This document shows, one piece after another, positions 37,701 to 46,929 of a stretch of 64,000 bases of DNA. The position numbers and the translations under genes were made by a program. The notes below the pieces were generated by a model that did no database searches, was not told the origin of the DNA, and saw only the letters and a list, made by a program, of their open reading frames with translations. Numbering within the stretch: the stretch's first letter is position 1; each line of letters opens with the position of its first letter. The stretch spans positions 62,001 through 126,000 of the forward strand of contig NC_011690.1 in assembly GCF_000150955.2 (NCBI RefSeq), written 5' to 3'. The DNA comes from Phaeodactylum tricornutum CCAP 1055/1. Its lineage: Eukaryota > Bacillariophyta > Bacillariophyceae > Surirellales > Neidiaceae.

Positions 37701-40610
37701 TTACTTGTTCAGCCACCAAAATTTTGCCTTTGTTTCTTTTTGTCTGTCTCTTAGATTCTTGCTCTTTGAAGGACTGTAGCTTGGCCTGAGCCTTTGGCCT
37801 ACTGGTTCTTTTCCAATAGCTGGGCCAATACTGTAATCTACCATACCTGACCCTTCTGCAACATGTTTCTGTAGCAATTCCAAAGTTTCCTGCATTCCTT
37901 TTGTCATTATGTCAGCAGCTTTTGAATTGAATTTGGCAAGTTTTGAGATTTCCTCGTAAAAATGAAGATTGTTTGTGTATGGACTTTTACCCGATTTTGA
38001 GAGATTTGAATCAATTTCTTCAACCTGCATGACAGTTACATCTCCAACATCCATTTCACTATCCAATTGAGTTTCAATAGCATACCCCTGGGAAAGGCTG
38101 GTCAACTCTTGCACCATACCGCTTGCTGCAGGAACTGTTTCCTGTTCAGTGCTTTTATGCACATAACATCCAGGTTGTCGTGAAAAAGAATCAGCCCATC
38201 TGCTGTACTTCTGGATAATGGTGGGCTCGCTTGGAAGTGATCTCTTAAAATAGTTGTACTCTCTCTCACCCTTTCCAACTTCCCACTGATTTGTGTTTTC
38301 GAAATGTGGCCCTGGCCGCTCCTTCTTATACAATTCCTCTAACTGGTCCGACAGATCATGATATCCAGGTCGATGCAGGTAAACATCCCAAATTTTTGTC
38401 CATCTCACAGAAACGTCTGTTGATTGTGGTGGTCGGTTAAGTACTTTGTAGATGTGAGCACATGGAGAAGCTTGTCGTTGGAACTTGCCGCAACTACATT
38501 CCAGATAGAGTTCACCTTCAATTTCCGTAATTTTTACGATGCGGGTGCGCTCAAACTGTGGAATCATAAATTGGCAAAAGTTGCTGTCGTTGAAATCCTG
38601 GTAGGTCTCGCTTGGAATTTGGTACCATGCTCGCTTTACCCAAAATTCTTTTGGACCCGGGCAAAAGAGGTCATATTTTTTGGCTGCATTGAATTCATGG
38701 GATATGGTTTCCTGTATGCAATCTACTAGGTCGGATATATTGGTGTAGTTTGCTGCCTTTGTCTTCTTTGTAGCATTGAGGTTATGAACTGCTTTTTGTT
38801 GCCTCTTCACTGTTCGCAATTGAGTCCCTTCGTTTATTGCCCGTGTTGCTTTTGGCACCGAAAAGTTTGGCTTGACCCCATCACCCCGTCGTTTTAGAGC
38901 ACTGTTCTCTGCTTCTCCGTAGGAACTTGCGGACGTGTTGAATGCTCTCACGTTCAGAAAATGGTATCGAGCCCAGCGTTGCTCGTGCGGAAACAGAGAG
39001 GACGTCAAAAATGCATTTATCTGCGAAACAAGGGCACAACCCATTCCGCCCAAATTTGTATCAAGTGCCTCCGGAGATTTCAGCCAGTCAATCAAAAGCC
39101 CAGTTGACAAATTGTACTCCTCTTGCGTCTCAATTTTTGTCATCCAGCTTTCTATCCACTTCAGGACCACATGGAATAGAATTTTTGCTTTTGTTCCACA
39201 GTTTCCAGTCTGTGCTTTCATAAGACTGCCGCGATAGAGTAGATGCCAATGGCATAGTTTGTGCCGACACAAGCTATACCAAGTAGGTATTGCATCTAAA
39301 AAAGTACCATACTCTCGCGGGTCTCCATCAGTAATCAATAGACGCATTCTGTTCAGCCCCTGTTCAGGTAAGAGCTGTGGAATGCATCTTGTCCACACCC
39401 ATCGGAAGGCCCAACGAGATTGTTGCGGTAGAAAGGCCCAAAGTGCTGTAAACGTGTTTTGATTTGATGTCTTTCCCGAAAACAAAAACAGCGGCCGTTT
39501 TGCATTGTTGGTACCTTCTGTCACATCTGCTACCATGATCTCGGAATAGCGAGCAAAGATTCTTCTACTCTCGTTGTTGGTCCAGGCCACTCCTAAAAGC
39601 ATTTTTTCGTTGCCCTTCAACTTGAACGCCCTCCGCGTCCTATCTATATAGTCATCAAGCTCTCCCCTTGGATCAATAGCATCTAGCACCTTTTCATTGA
39701 GCACTTCTTGTTGGGCAATTCCTCCAGAGATACTCCGTGTACTGGTGTGTAGGTGCCGACGTCCAGTTTTTGCCCTCTGCTTGTAAACAGTGAATAAAGG
39801 GGAATCTGGTTCATCATATATGGCACAGAAGCTGACATCCGGGGTGCTCTCAAGATAAGCTAGAAGTTGATCCGCTTGCGTCGTGAAATTATCGTTTGCA
39901 CCAAATTTGTTCCGTTCACCTTTTTCAGCTTGCATCCGTATATTTTTTAGAGATGAACCTGACAAGATATCTCCAGTTCGTATGTTCAGCAGCCGCCCAA
40001 TCACGCTTGGTGGGGCATTACTTTTTGCTGCATCAAGTGCTATTTTTACTTCACCACCGTCAATATAGGAAATACTCTTTTTTACCTCACATGGATCCAT
40101 TGGTAAATGATGACAGTGAAACCTGCAGCTGCCTTTTACACCTCCAAAAAGACACCATTGTTTATGTTCTGTCATCCAAAAAATACTGAACCGAAAAGGA
40201 CACTCTTTTCCCTTTTGTGGACGTATGAAGGAAACGTTGCGATGTTTTATAGCCACATTGGATAGACTGTTTTGTTTTGTTTTGTACCTATCCGCATCAT
40301 GGGATCTACTTCTAAAGCATTCAAAACGTAGTCGCCTCTTTTTTGCATCCCATCCTCGTTCGACTAAGGGAAACTTTCCATTTGCAGCAGCAATCTTAAT
40401 GGCCTTGGCTAGACTATTTCGGCAATTTGAGGTAGAGTCGTATCCTTCCGGAAACATAAAACACTCTCCAATGCGTTTACAATCTAGACCAATGTAATCG
40501 CATAGATTAACTTCCTGCCCTTCTTTCGATGGAAAAGGGATGCACTCAGTCATCCACTCCTTCTTGCTGGCAATGTTGTTGTCAAGCAATTGCTTCAAAG
40601 AGCAATCCAT
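37701..40610 (-). CDS. MULE transposase with FAR1-like and SWIM zinc domains
   Basis: A single frame of 969 codons from the ATG at 40610; the frame stays open a further 8 codons without an ATG, so a short upstream exon is possible. Order: N-terminal zinc-binding region of FAR1/WRKY-GCM1 type (RLRFECF to CPFRF, HCHH, about residues 90-170); the DDE catalytic core with Asp near 362 in VADVTEG and Asp near 428 in LLITDGD; the CRHKLCHWH motif; a later acidic segment (SYGEAEN) that could give the Glu; and a SWIM zinc finger (CSCGKFQRQASPCAHIYKV). The C-terminal quarter is charged and variable, ending basic. The frame has no internal stop, so the protein could be functional. Confidence 0.88.
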   Translation of the reverse strand: MDCSLKQLLDNNIASKKEWMTECIPFPSKEGQEVNLCDYIGLDCKRIGECFMFPEGYDSTSNCRNSLAKAIKIAAANGKFPLVERGWDAKKRRLRFECFRSRSHDADRYKTKQNSLSNVAIKHRNVSFIRPQKGKECPFRFSIFWMTEHKQWCLFGGVKGSCRFHCHHLPMDPCEVKKSISYIDGGEVKIALDAAKSNAPPSVIGRLLNIRTGDILSGSSLKNIRMQAEKGERNKFGANDNFTTQADQLLAYLESTPDVSFCAIYDEPDSPLFTVYKQRAKTGRRHLHTSTRSISGGIAQQEVLNEKVLDAIDPRGELDDYIDRTRRAFKLKGNEKMLLGVAWTNNESRRIFARYSEIMVADVTEGTNNAKRPLFLFSGKTSNQNTFTALWAFLPQQSRWAFRWVWTRCIPQLLPEQGLNRMRLLITDGDPREYGTFLDAIPTWYSLCRHKLCHWHLLYRGSLMKAQTGNCGTKAKILFHVVLKWIESWMTKIETQEEYNLSTGLLIDWLKSPEALDTNLGGMGCALVSQINAFLTSSLFPHEQRWARYHFLNVRAFNTSASSYGEAENSALKRRGDGVKPNFSVPKATRAINEGTQLRTVKRQQKAVHNLNATKKTKAANYTNISDLVDCIQETISHEFNAAKKYDLFCPGPKEFWVKRAWYQIPSETYQDFNDSNFCQFMIPQFERTRIVKITEIEGELYLECSCGKFQRQASPCAHIYKVLNRPPQSTDVSVRWTKIWDVYLHRPGYHDLSDQLEELYKKERPGPHFENTNQWEVGKGEREYNYFKRSLPSEPTIIQKYSRWADSFSRQPGCYVHKSTEQETVPAASGMVQELTSLSQGYAIETQLDSEMDVGDVTVMQVEEIDSNLSKSGKSPYTNNLHFYEEISKLAKFNSKAADIMTKGMQETLELLQKHVAEGSGMVDYSIGPAIGKEPVGQRLRPSYSPSKSKNLRDRQKETKAKFWWLNK

Positions 40611-40764
40611 GTTGCAATAGAAGGGCACCTGCAACGCAATTTTTCATTCAACTATGGTGACCTATATCATTGTCAACATTCTGTTTGGGGGCTTTGCCGG
40701 CTTGGCATTGCTCTTTTGAATCCCAATAGGCCTCAAGCAATGGCCTCAAGCAACCTCGCTTTAC

Positions 40765-40818
40765 AGAGTCGTGGGTGTGGGTTTTATTCACGAAAAGGGG
40801 TGCGTACTAGCCATCCCC
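40765..40818 (-). repeat. Right terminal inverted repeat of MULE
   Basis: Inverse partner of 35457-35510 with two mismatches over 54 bp. A small direct repeat (ggcctcaagcaa twice, about 40.73-40.76 kb) sits just inside it. Confidence 0.85.
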
Positions 40819-41318
40819 TTTCTATCAATCAGAGCTCGCGTGGAACAAGAGAAGGGGCCACGTGGTCTGTGGTTGAATCATGTAACCAATTAAAACGCCA
40901 GGATCATGCAAAAGTGAACAATGGATGGGCTCGAATTCATTATTTAAAACATTAAAATATATATATGTACTTATATTTGCACTATGGATTGACTCTTTAA
41001 GTGTTGAAACTGCCGGCAGTGGTCGAAAACATTTTGTTAACTGGATATTTTTAAGAATGTTGATGAACAAAGATTTTCGCCCTGGTCTAGTAGATTTCAT
41101 ATATGCGATGGCCAGAAAGCATTCCTCGAGGGCAATTTTGCCGATTGAGCATTCTAATCTTCGAGGAGCCTCTGCAGCGGCAAGGAAAAGGCATTCGCGT
41201 TAAAAATTAAGCGTTCTAGATTGTCTCTTTCGCAAAACGACTCTGTGCTTCTTATCGGAGACACATTTCTTGCACATTACCGAAAGATATCTTGAAACTG
41301 TATTTGGCTACCTCTACA
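40819..41318. other. Intergenic between MULE and unknown gene
   Basis: 500 bp with short frames only. The first part (to about 41.0 kb) is AT-rich. The right end is the presumed promoter of the gene at 41319. Nothing recognisable is seen. Confidence 0.45.
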
Positions 41319-42095
41319 ATGGTGGAGGTTGTAACGGTGGAATCCCGGCCTCGTCGCTCGTTCGGTGGCTTGTTCAAGATTCGCTCTTCCAAAAGCGAGT
41401 TTGGCATGGATACCTCCTTCGCAACGGCCACTACCGTTTTCGATGACTCCTGTACCGTTTCTCGGCGTAGTTCGGGATCCTCCGGCCATTTTACCTACCC
41501 AAGCAATCATTCCAAAGGTTGGGCCCGTGCAATGAATTATCTTCGCCGTCGATCTCCTTCCACTATCATTGTTGATACAGAAGATTTTGAAGAAGATATC
41601 AGAAACAAGAATTCCTCGGCAAATCGAGTCCATGACTTTTTCGCGAAGGAACTTAACCGTTGCGAACCCAATCAGTTGCGTTTGCTACGCGAGCAGCGGG
41701 AGGAAGGAACTCGGGTGGTAATTACAGAAGATGACGATGACGACGACGACAAAGATACGAATTCAGCAAGCAACGCTTCCGCCGTAGCGGAATCCGAAAA
41801 GTCAATTGATTGTGAGTCATCCTCCGCCGACATTGCGTTGCAGTCGCGATGGCAGGCGCTTGATATTCAGCGCCGACTACTCGGTGCCAAGCATCCGGAT
41901 GTACAATTTCTGGAACGCCAGATTCGCCGTCGGGTTGTGGTGACCCGTGCGCACAACCGCTGTGGAGATTCCTTTCTTTTGTCGCCCCGCCACCATCGTC
42001 ACCAATCTGCCCAGTCGGAGCGAGCAAACCCCTACTATCCCTACAACGAACCACGATTTTCCCCAGCGTTTGTGCCTCGGCCCTCGGATCAGTGA
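41319..42095 (+). CDS. Unknown Ser/Arg-rich protein with one TPR-like helix pair
   Basis: 258 residues from the ATG at 41319 (MVEVVTVESRPRRS). I do not recognise the family. The N-terminal 90 residues are Ser/Arg-rich, followed by a charged region, an acidic run of eight Asp/Glu (near residue 140), and a helical segment near residues 175-205 (QSRWQALDIQRRLLGAKHPDVQFLERQIRRR). That segment resembles a kinesin-light-chain-type TPR repeat (AL-IQRRLLG-HPDV). Only one such repeat is present, so a TPR fold is doubtful. The tail is rich in His, Pro and Tyr. No signal peptide or membrane helix. Codon composition is like neighbouring host genes. Confidence 0.65.
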   Translation: MVEVVTVESRPRRSFGGLFKIRSSKSEFGMDTSFATATTVFDDSCTVSRRSSGSSGHFTYPSNHSKGWARAMNYLRRRSPSTIIVDTEDFEEDIRNKNSSANRVHDFFAKELNRCEPNQLRLLREQREEGTRVVITEDDDDDDDKDTNSASNASAVAESEKSIDCESSSADIALQSRWQALDIQRRLLGAKHPDVQFLERQIRRRVVVTRAHNRCGDSFLLSPRHHRHQSAQSERANPYYPYNEPRFSPAFVPRPSDQ

Positions 42096-42500
42096 ATATT
42101 AACTGCGTCAGGCTCAAGTCGAAAGGCTTATTTTCTATTATTTCTCCCATTTTCCATGTTGTCCTCCCAGTGTTCTACTATAGCACTATTTTTTGAGGAG
42201 CCGTTTCTCGCAATGATTGGACATGTGCCAAGTTCTTTCGGTGGAAACCCCATTTTGTGTCTTTTTCTTTTTCCCTGTCAATCAACTAACTGTAAGTGAT
42301 ATTACTCTACTTCATCTTAATACATAAACTTTTATCGTTGCATTTGATGTGTACTCCTATTAGAAACTTTTGTTTTCAAAGATTAAAGTCCTGCTGAGAG
42401 TATCTGTAAATTACTGACGCGAAATGGAAACCAGGTTGGGAACTTCATCGTCGACTATTGATGAACTCGACTTCTCCCTCTTGAAACGGGCACTTTTTCT
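42096..42500. other. Intergenic between convergent genes
   Basis: 405 bp holding the 3' ends of the unknown gene and the p24 gene. No structure noted. Confidence 0.5.
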
Positions 42501-43531
42501 TTATCGTCCGAGAACAGGCGCACCTTTGAACCATCTTCGAATAGTAAAGACTTGAAAGCCAGTCACGGCCATGAACAAGATCGTCTCCAACAGAGAACTC
42601 AGCACCATGCGGGAATGAGAATGCTCGTTAGTAGCTGCATGAACAATAAGACGATGGCGTTCTTGTTGTTGTTTGGTTTGAATGTCCGCCAAAAGCCGCC
42701 GTAACGTCTTTAACTTGTCTTTCGTCGAATCAAAGTCTTCGTCCTTGATGCCCTCCATCACTGCGGAGTCTTCGTCCATGAGTCTGTCTTCGTCTGACAC
42801 CTCCTTTTGCTCCAACGTCATGACAGCACCGTACTCATTCAATCCAAAATCTGATTCTTTGCGCATATCGATCTCCACCACAATTTGGTTATGACTTGAG
42901 TGTATACAAAATCGGTACCATCCCGCAAGTTCAGCTTTGACAGTTTTCTGATACGGCTCCCCCTCCTTGCGAACCTTTCGTTGCTGCATAGCCTTTTGCT
43001 GTTCCCTTCGCTGGCGCGCTTCCAAAGCGTTCTTTCGTTCCACTGCTCGTCGTTGCTTGCGTTCTGCCGCCGATTCGTCGTTGGATACTGGCGAAATCTC
43101 AAAGTCTTCGTCATCCTCGCTTTCCAACGTTAGATGCTCAAAGTCGACTGAGTCAATAAAATTGATGGCCTCGGGATGACGCTCTTTATCAAACTGCTCG
43201 ATGCTTTGCATGAGCTCAATACCGGTTTCCGTGTCAAGGCTGGCCACCGGCCCGGTGAATTGCACGTTAGCGAGTAGCTCTGGACCCGATAGCACGAATA
43301 CCGCCATGGTAACCGATTCCCTGTAGCGTAGCGCATTTTGAGTCAATAATTTTGCAAAATGCACTCTAATCTGACACTCTAACTTTGAATTTGCACTTAC
43401 CCCGCATTTAAAGTTTCGTACAGACATTCTGATCCGCGTTGGTTGACCGTCATCTGCACTGGCAGCGCAGTGACCGTCCCCAACCAAATTAGGCACCATG
43501 ACAGCAGTACTTCTCCACCAAGTCGACACAT
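42501..43531 (-). CDS. p24 / emp24-GP25L family protein with charged insert, two exons
   Basis: Single-pass cargo-receptor-like protein of the ER-Golgi vesicle pathway. Exon 1 (43531-43401) gives a signal peptide (MCRLGGEVLLSWCLIWLGTVTA) and the GOLD start GSECLYETLNAG. An 80-bp intron (GTAAGT at 43400 to CAG at 43321) joins in phase to exon 2 (43320-42501): ESVTMAVFVLSGPELLANVQFTGP, the rest of the GOLD domain (AGWYRFCIHSS), a coiled coil, and the membrane helix with the QVFTIRRWFKG end. The usual p24 is about 200 residues; this one has 316, because about 90 residues (acidic, then a Lys/Arg/Gln coiled coil) interrupt the GOLD domain. Without the intron the frame would give a false N-terminus lacking the signal peptide. 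Confidence 0.88.
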
Positions 43532-43933
43532 TGTCGGCAACTGTTTACACAATAAAAGGGCCTTTTTGAAGCGAGAGAATAGAAGGATCGATTCGGTGTT
43601 GGTAAAACGAGTTTACGTATCTATCACCTGGCGGGAAGGGGAGGACAACAGCGCTTGCAAAAGACAGCCGTCTTCCGGTCTTTTCCAGTAAACAAATTAT
43701 TGCTTTCCCAATCAGGAGGTCGGTCTCGGTCAGTCACAGTCAATGCTCGCCTATCCTTCTATTGCGTGGGTTTGTCGATTTGTAGGATATAAGGGATTTC
43801 GTTTACGCTATAAATGTAAGTGTCCACGACAACGTCCGTACGACATCCGATGCTAAACACGCAAAAAATTTGAGTATCTACAAATGGAAATCTACTGTGA
43901 TACCTATGACAAAGATCAATGTCAATACGATCA
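43532..43933. other. Intergenic between two minus-strand genes
   Basis: 402 bp containing the p24 promoter and the 3' end of the WW gene. No further signal seen. Confidence 0.45.
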
Positions 43934-46242
43934 CTAATAGCCGTCTGTTCCGAGTCCAGGGTGCTGCCATGGATCGTCTGTATCCGGGCTAGGTCCACCT
44001 TGCGGCCGTGGCGGTGGTCGTTGTTCGTTTTGCTGCGGCTGCCGTTGTTGTGGAGAACCCGGCCCCCCTCTTGGTCCGCCTGGCCCACCTTGCTGGTATT
44101 GAGGAGGATAATGTTGTTGCTGGCCCCATTGTGCCTGGAGTGGAGGCTGCTGGCTCTGCGCGGGTGGACGATATTGAGGATCGTGCGGATACGAAGGATC
44201 CGACCGAGGCTGCGGTGGCCCGTAGCCTGGAGGGTACTGCTGTCCAGGATACGTCGGATACCCTCCACCTTGGTGGTGCATAGGCGGAGGATACTGCGGC
44301 TGCCCGTGAGCAGGATGGCCACCCTGTTGTGGCGGATAACCGGGTGGCGGACCACGAATAACTTGCTCTCTTTGTCCACCATATTGTCCAGAGAGAGAAT
44401 ATTGCGATGGCTGTCCATTTTCGTTTTCAAACACGGATCCGAACGTATTCTTTGCTTGTCCCCACCAACCTGAGGGAATTACAAACATCAACGTTAAGAA
44501 CAATCTTGGCAATCGCGTGCATGCTTTACATGATACTTTCACTTACTCGCACTAGTGGTACTTAGGGACTGACTGGCTCCCTTGGCTCCCGTGACCACCG
44601 ATTCCCGTGCATGATCGACGGCTTCCTTCGTACGGTTACTCAAGCCTAGAATGTTCTGCCAAGTCCGGCCCAAAGCTTCCTTGACAGGACGTGTCGTGTC
44701 CTCTGAAATCAACTGTCGTTGTGGCTGCTGAGATTGTTGTTGCGTTCCGTACCCTCGAGGAGTATTGACACCGTGAGATGGCTGCCCGTATTGACCGTAA
44801 GGACCTCCGTAAGGTTGTCCGTAGGGACCACCATACTGACCGTGATGAGACTGCTGCTGCTGTTGTTGTGGATGGGGTTGCTGCTGTTGGTACTGAGGAG
44901 GTAGTACCCGTGACTGTGAAGGCGGTCCCTGTTGCTGCAATTGTTGTGGATGAGTTGGACGCTGCTGTCCGTACGGATGTTGCTGCATGATTTGCTGCCG
45001 CGGTGGCATCGCAGTCCCTGGCCGTTCCTGATATTGTTCCCTTTCTTGGATAGGAACACTCTGCTCTGGATCACGATGAATGGATTGCTGGGGCGAAGTG
45101 CGTTGATATTGCTGTGGATTATGGGGTTCCGGCACAAGTCCGAATACGGAACTCCGAGGATTGACGCCATACTGGTCTTGATGCTGTACCGGTAGTAATT
45201 GCTTTTCTGGCTGCGGGCGGTTGGCATCCGGTACATGGCGTCCAAATGTGTCCGCCGACACGTGATCGGACCTTGGTTCGTACGGCCGTTCATGAACGTC
45301 TTGCTCTCTGCGAGGTTGCTCGACAGAGCGCGGTGCTCCCCAGCTACCCGTATGACTCGTGGGAGGTCCTTGGTCGGGCCGATCTACATTCAACTGACTT
45401 TCAGAAAAGCCCTCCAAACGCTGCTCATTGTCAACCACCGGCTGTCGCTGAGCAGGAAAATGACCAGTATCCCGTCCTGGTCCTTCTTGCTGGAAATCCT
45501 CGGTCGCTGAATTATCTGCAGTAGCCATGTTCTGATTTTCCCAACCATGTTGGTCAAGTTCCGGTATTGCGCCGCGTTCTGGTTCTGCTGGGGCTTCCTT
45601 TGGTGAAGATTCAGGATCATGTTCCCCTGGCGAATCCCATGATGCAGAGTTCCGCCAGGCGTCTTCCGATGAGTGCTGCTTATGTTCATGATCTGATTCC
45701 TGCGGAGACTCTGCGTCCAGCATTTTGTCGGCGTGTGTTTCCTTCACGTCCGATTCTGCCATCCGTGTCGCCCTGTTGTCGTTGTCTCGTGACTCGTCCG
45801 CTCCACTCAGATTTTGTCTCGTATTGGTCTCTGGGGGTTGAACCTCTTCCGCTTTGGCCTCGTCTTCCAAACGCAAGGGGCGGTCCCAAGTGGTTGTTCC
45901 ATCGTTGGCGTTGTAGTAGTATAGTTGTCCCGAGGCAGGGTCCAAGTGTTCACTCCAGCCTTCCGGTAGCGGTGGCAAGTCGCTTACAGGCTCCGCGGTG
46001 GACGATTGCCCGTAACTGTCGTACGCGGATTCTTGCGGAGACGTTTGAGCTGGCCACGCGTTGTTGCCATTGCGGTTGACGTTTCGTTCGTTTCCCTGGG
46101 CGTACGCATTGCCGTAGTAAGTACCGGGATTGAATGGTGCCGACGCCTCGACTCCGCACGTACCACCACCGCCAGTAGTAGGCCAGCTCGCGTACGCCGT
46201 TGACACCAGCAACACTACAATCGTCCGTTGATCGAACCTCAT
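43934..46242 (-). CDS. WW-domain protein with signal peptide and long Q/P-rich region, two exons
   Basis: The start is placed at MRFDQRTIVVLLVSTAYASW, a signal peptide; the frame also stays open for 44 codons upstream. Exon 1 (46242-44547) encodes a WW domain near residues 88-125 (LPEGWSEHLDPASGQLYYYNANDGTTTW), an acidic Ser/Glu region, a long Gln/Pro/Tyr-rich low-complexity region, and a short helical piece (RPVKEALGRTWQNILGL). A 77-bp intron (GTAAGT at 44546 to CAG at 44470) joins SAS-WWGQAKNTFG. Exon 2 (44469-43934) adds a Pro/Gly/Gln-rich tail. The total is 743 residues. WW domains bind Pro-rich motifs, so the tail could bind the domain itself. A WW domain behind a signal peptide is odd; with Trp after the cleavage site, plastid routing is also conceivable. 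Function unknown. Confidence 0.78.
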
Positions 46243-46929
46243 TGTTGTTATCGTTCTGCTCACTGTGTCCCAAAGCAAGGAAGCAAATGCGGTCAGTTTG
46301 TTGTGACTACCAAAGCCAACCTCGATCGTTGTTAGATGTCGCAAAATGGAGTGAAGACAGAATGGAGCAAGCACGATGGGGATGTTGAATGGTTGAAAAA
46401 GTGGAAAGTATCGGGTTCGTCATCGTGGAGGGTGCAAACTTCCACGTGTTGGTCTGTTTTAGAGTGAACAAATCCAGCGGTAGTGGATCTGGTGATGTGA
46501 CATAGGTGACATAGGTAGTATGTCACAGCACCTGTATTTAAATCATGTATCACGTATCATCACCTCCTGTATGGAATGTACCGTAAATATGGACCTGCGT
46601 ATCCACTATGGTGAGATTACCTCAAGAGGAAGACGTACGCTTGGTGAACCGATCAATACACGATTCACACGAATCCGTCAACGAACCCTTTCCATGTTTG
46701 CAGGTAGAATAGGGTACGCTACACTAACAGCTAGACTTTGCACCCGTACAATAATTACATCGGCGGCACTGCTGGTGTTATTTGCCCAGCTTAACAGTAA
46801 GCTACTTACCTACCTGTAAGGAGGTTACGTTGTGCTGTAAGCCGAAACTCGTTGAATTGCTGTGGTCTCAATCTATCTAGTAGTCATATTTGGAGTGTTA
46901 CCAATACTTGTAAGAGACACTGGATCTCG
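46243..46929. other. Intergenic, no supported gene
   Basis: 687 bp between the WW gene start and the 3' end of the transporter gene. A 99-codon plus-strand frame (46520-46819) has an ATG but no recognisable domain and sits in a region of ordinary base composition. I leave it uncalled. Confidence 0.45.

Larger units (their letters stand above)
35457..40818. mobile_element. MULE (Mutator-like) DNA transposon carrying host-gene pieces
   Basis: A 5.36-kb unit bounded by 54-bp inverted repeats (35457-35510 and 40765-40818) that match at all but two positions, with weaker similarity continuing inward around an aggcct motif. On the minus strand it encodes a SWIM-type MULE transposase. On the plus strand, between the left inverted repeat and the end of the transposase gene, it holds decayed pieces of an HMG-CoA synthase gene and of a probable beta-ketoacyl-synthase gene. 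MULEs are known in plants to pick up host-gene pieces (Pack-MULEs); here capture is joined with what looks like a long transposase frame. I found no clear 8-11-bp target duplication, so either the flanks have changed or the true ends lie a few bases farther out. Confidence 0.8.

Noticed and set aside
35448-40830. Possible target-site duplication around the MULE
   Set aside because: The left flank (gtgaatgaatc) and right flank (tttctatcaatc) share only a short aatc and not in the right register.
43759-44430. 223-codon minus-strand frame overlapping the WW gene's second exon
   Set aside because: It is the other-frame shadow of a repetitive Pro/Gln-rich exon; the spliced frame with the WW domain explains the region.
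46520-46819. 99-codon plus-strand frame upstream of the transporter 3' end
   Set aside because: No domain, no signal peptide, and ordinary intergenic composition.
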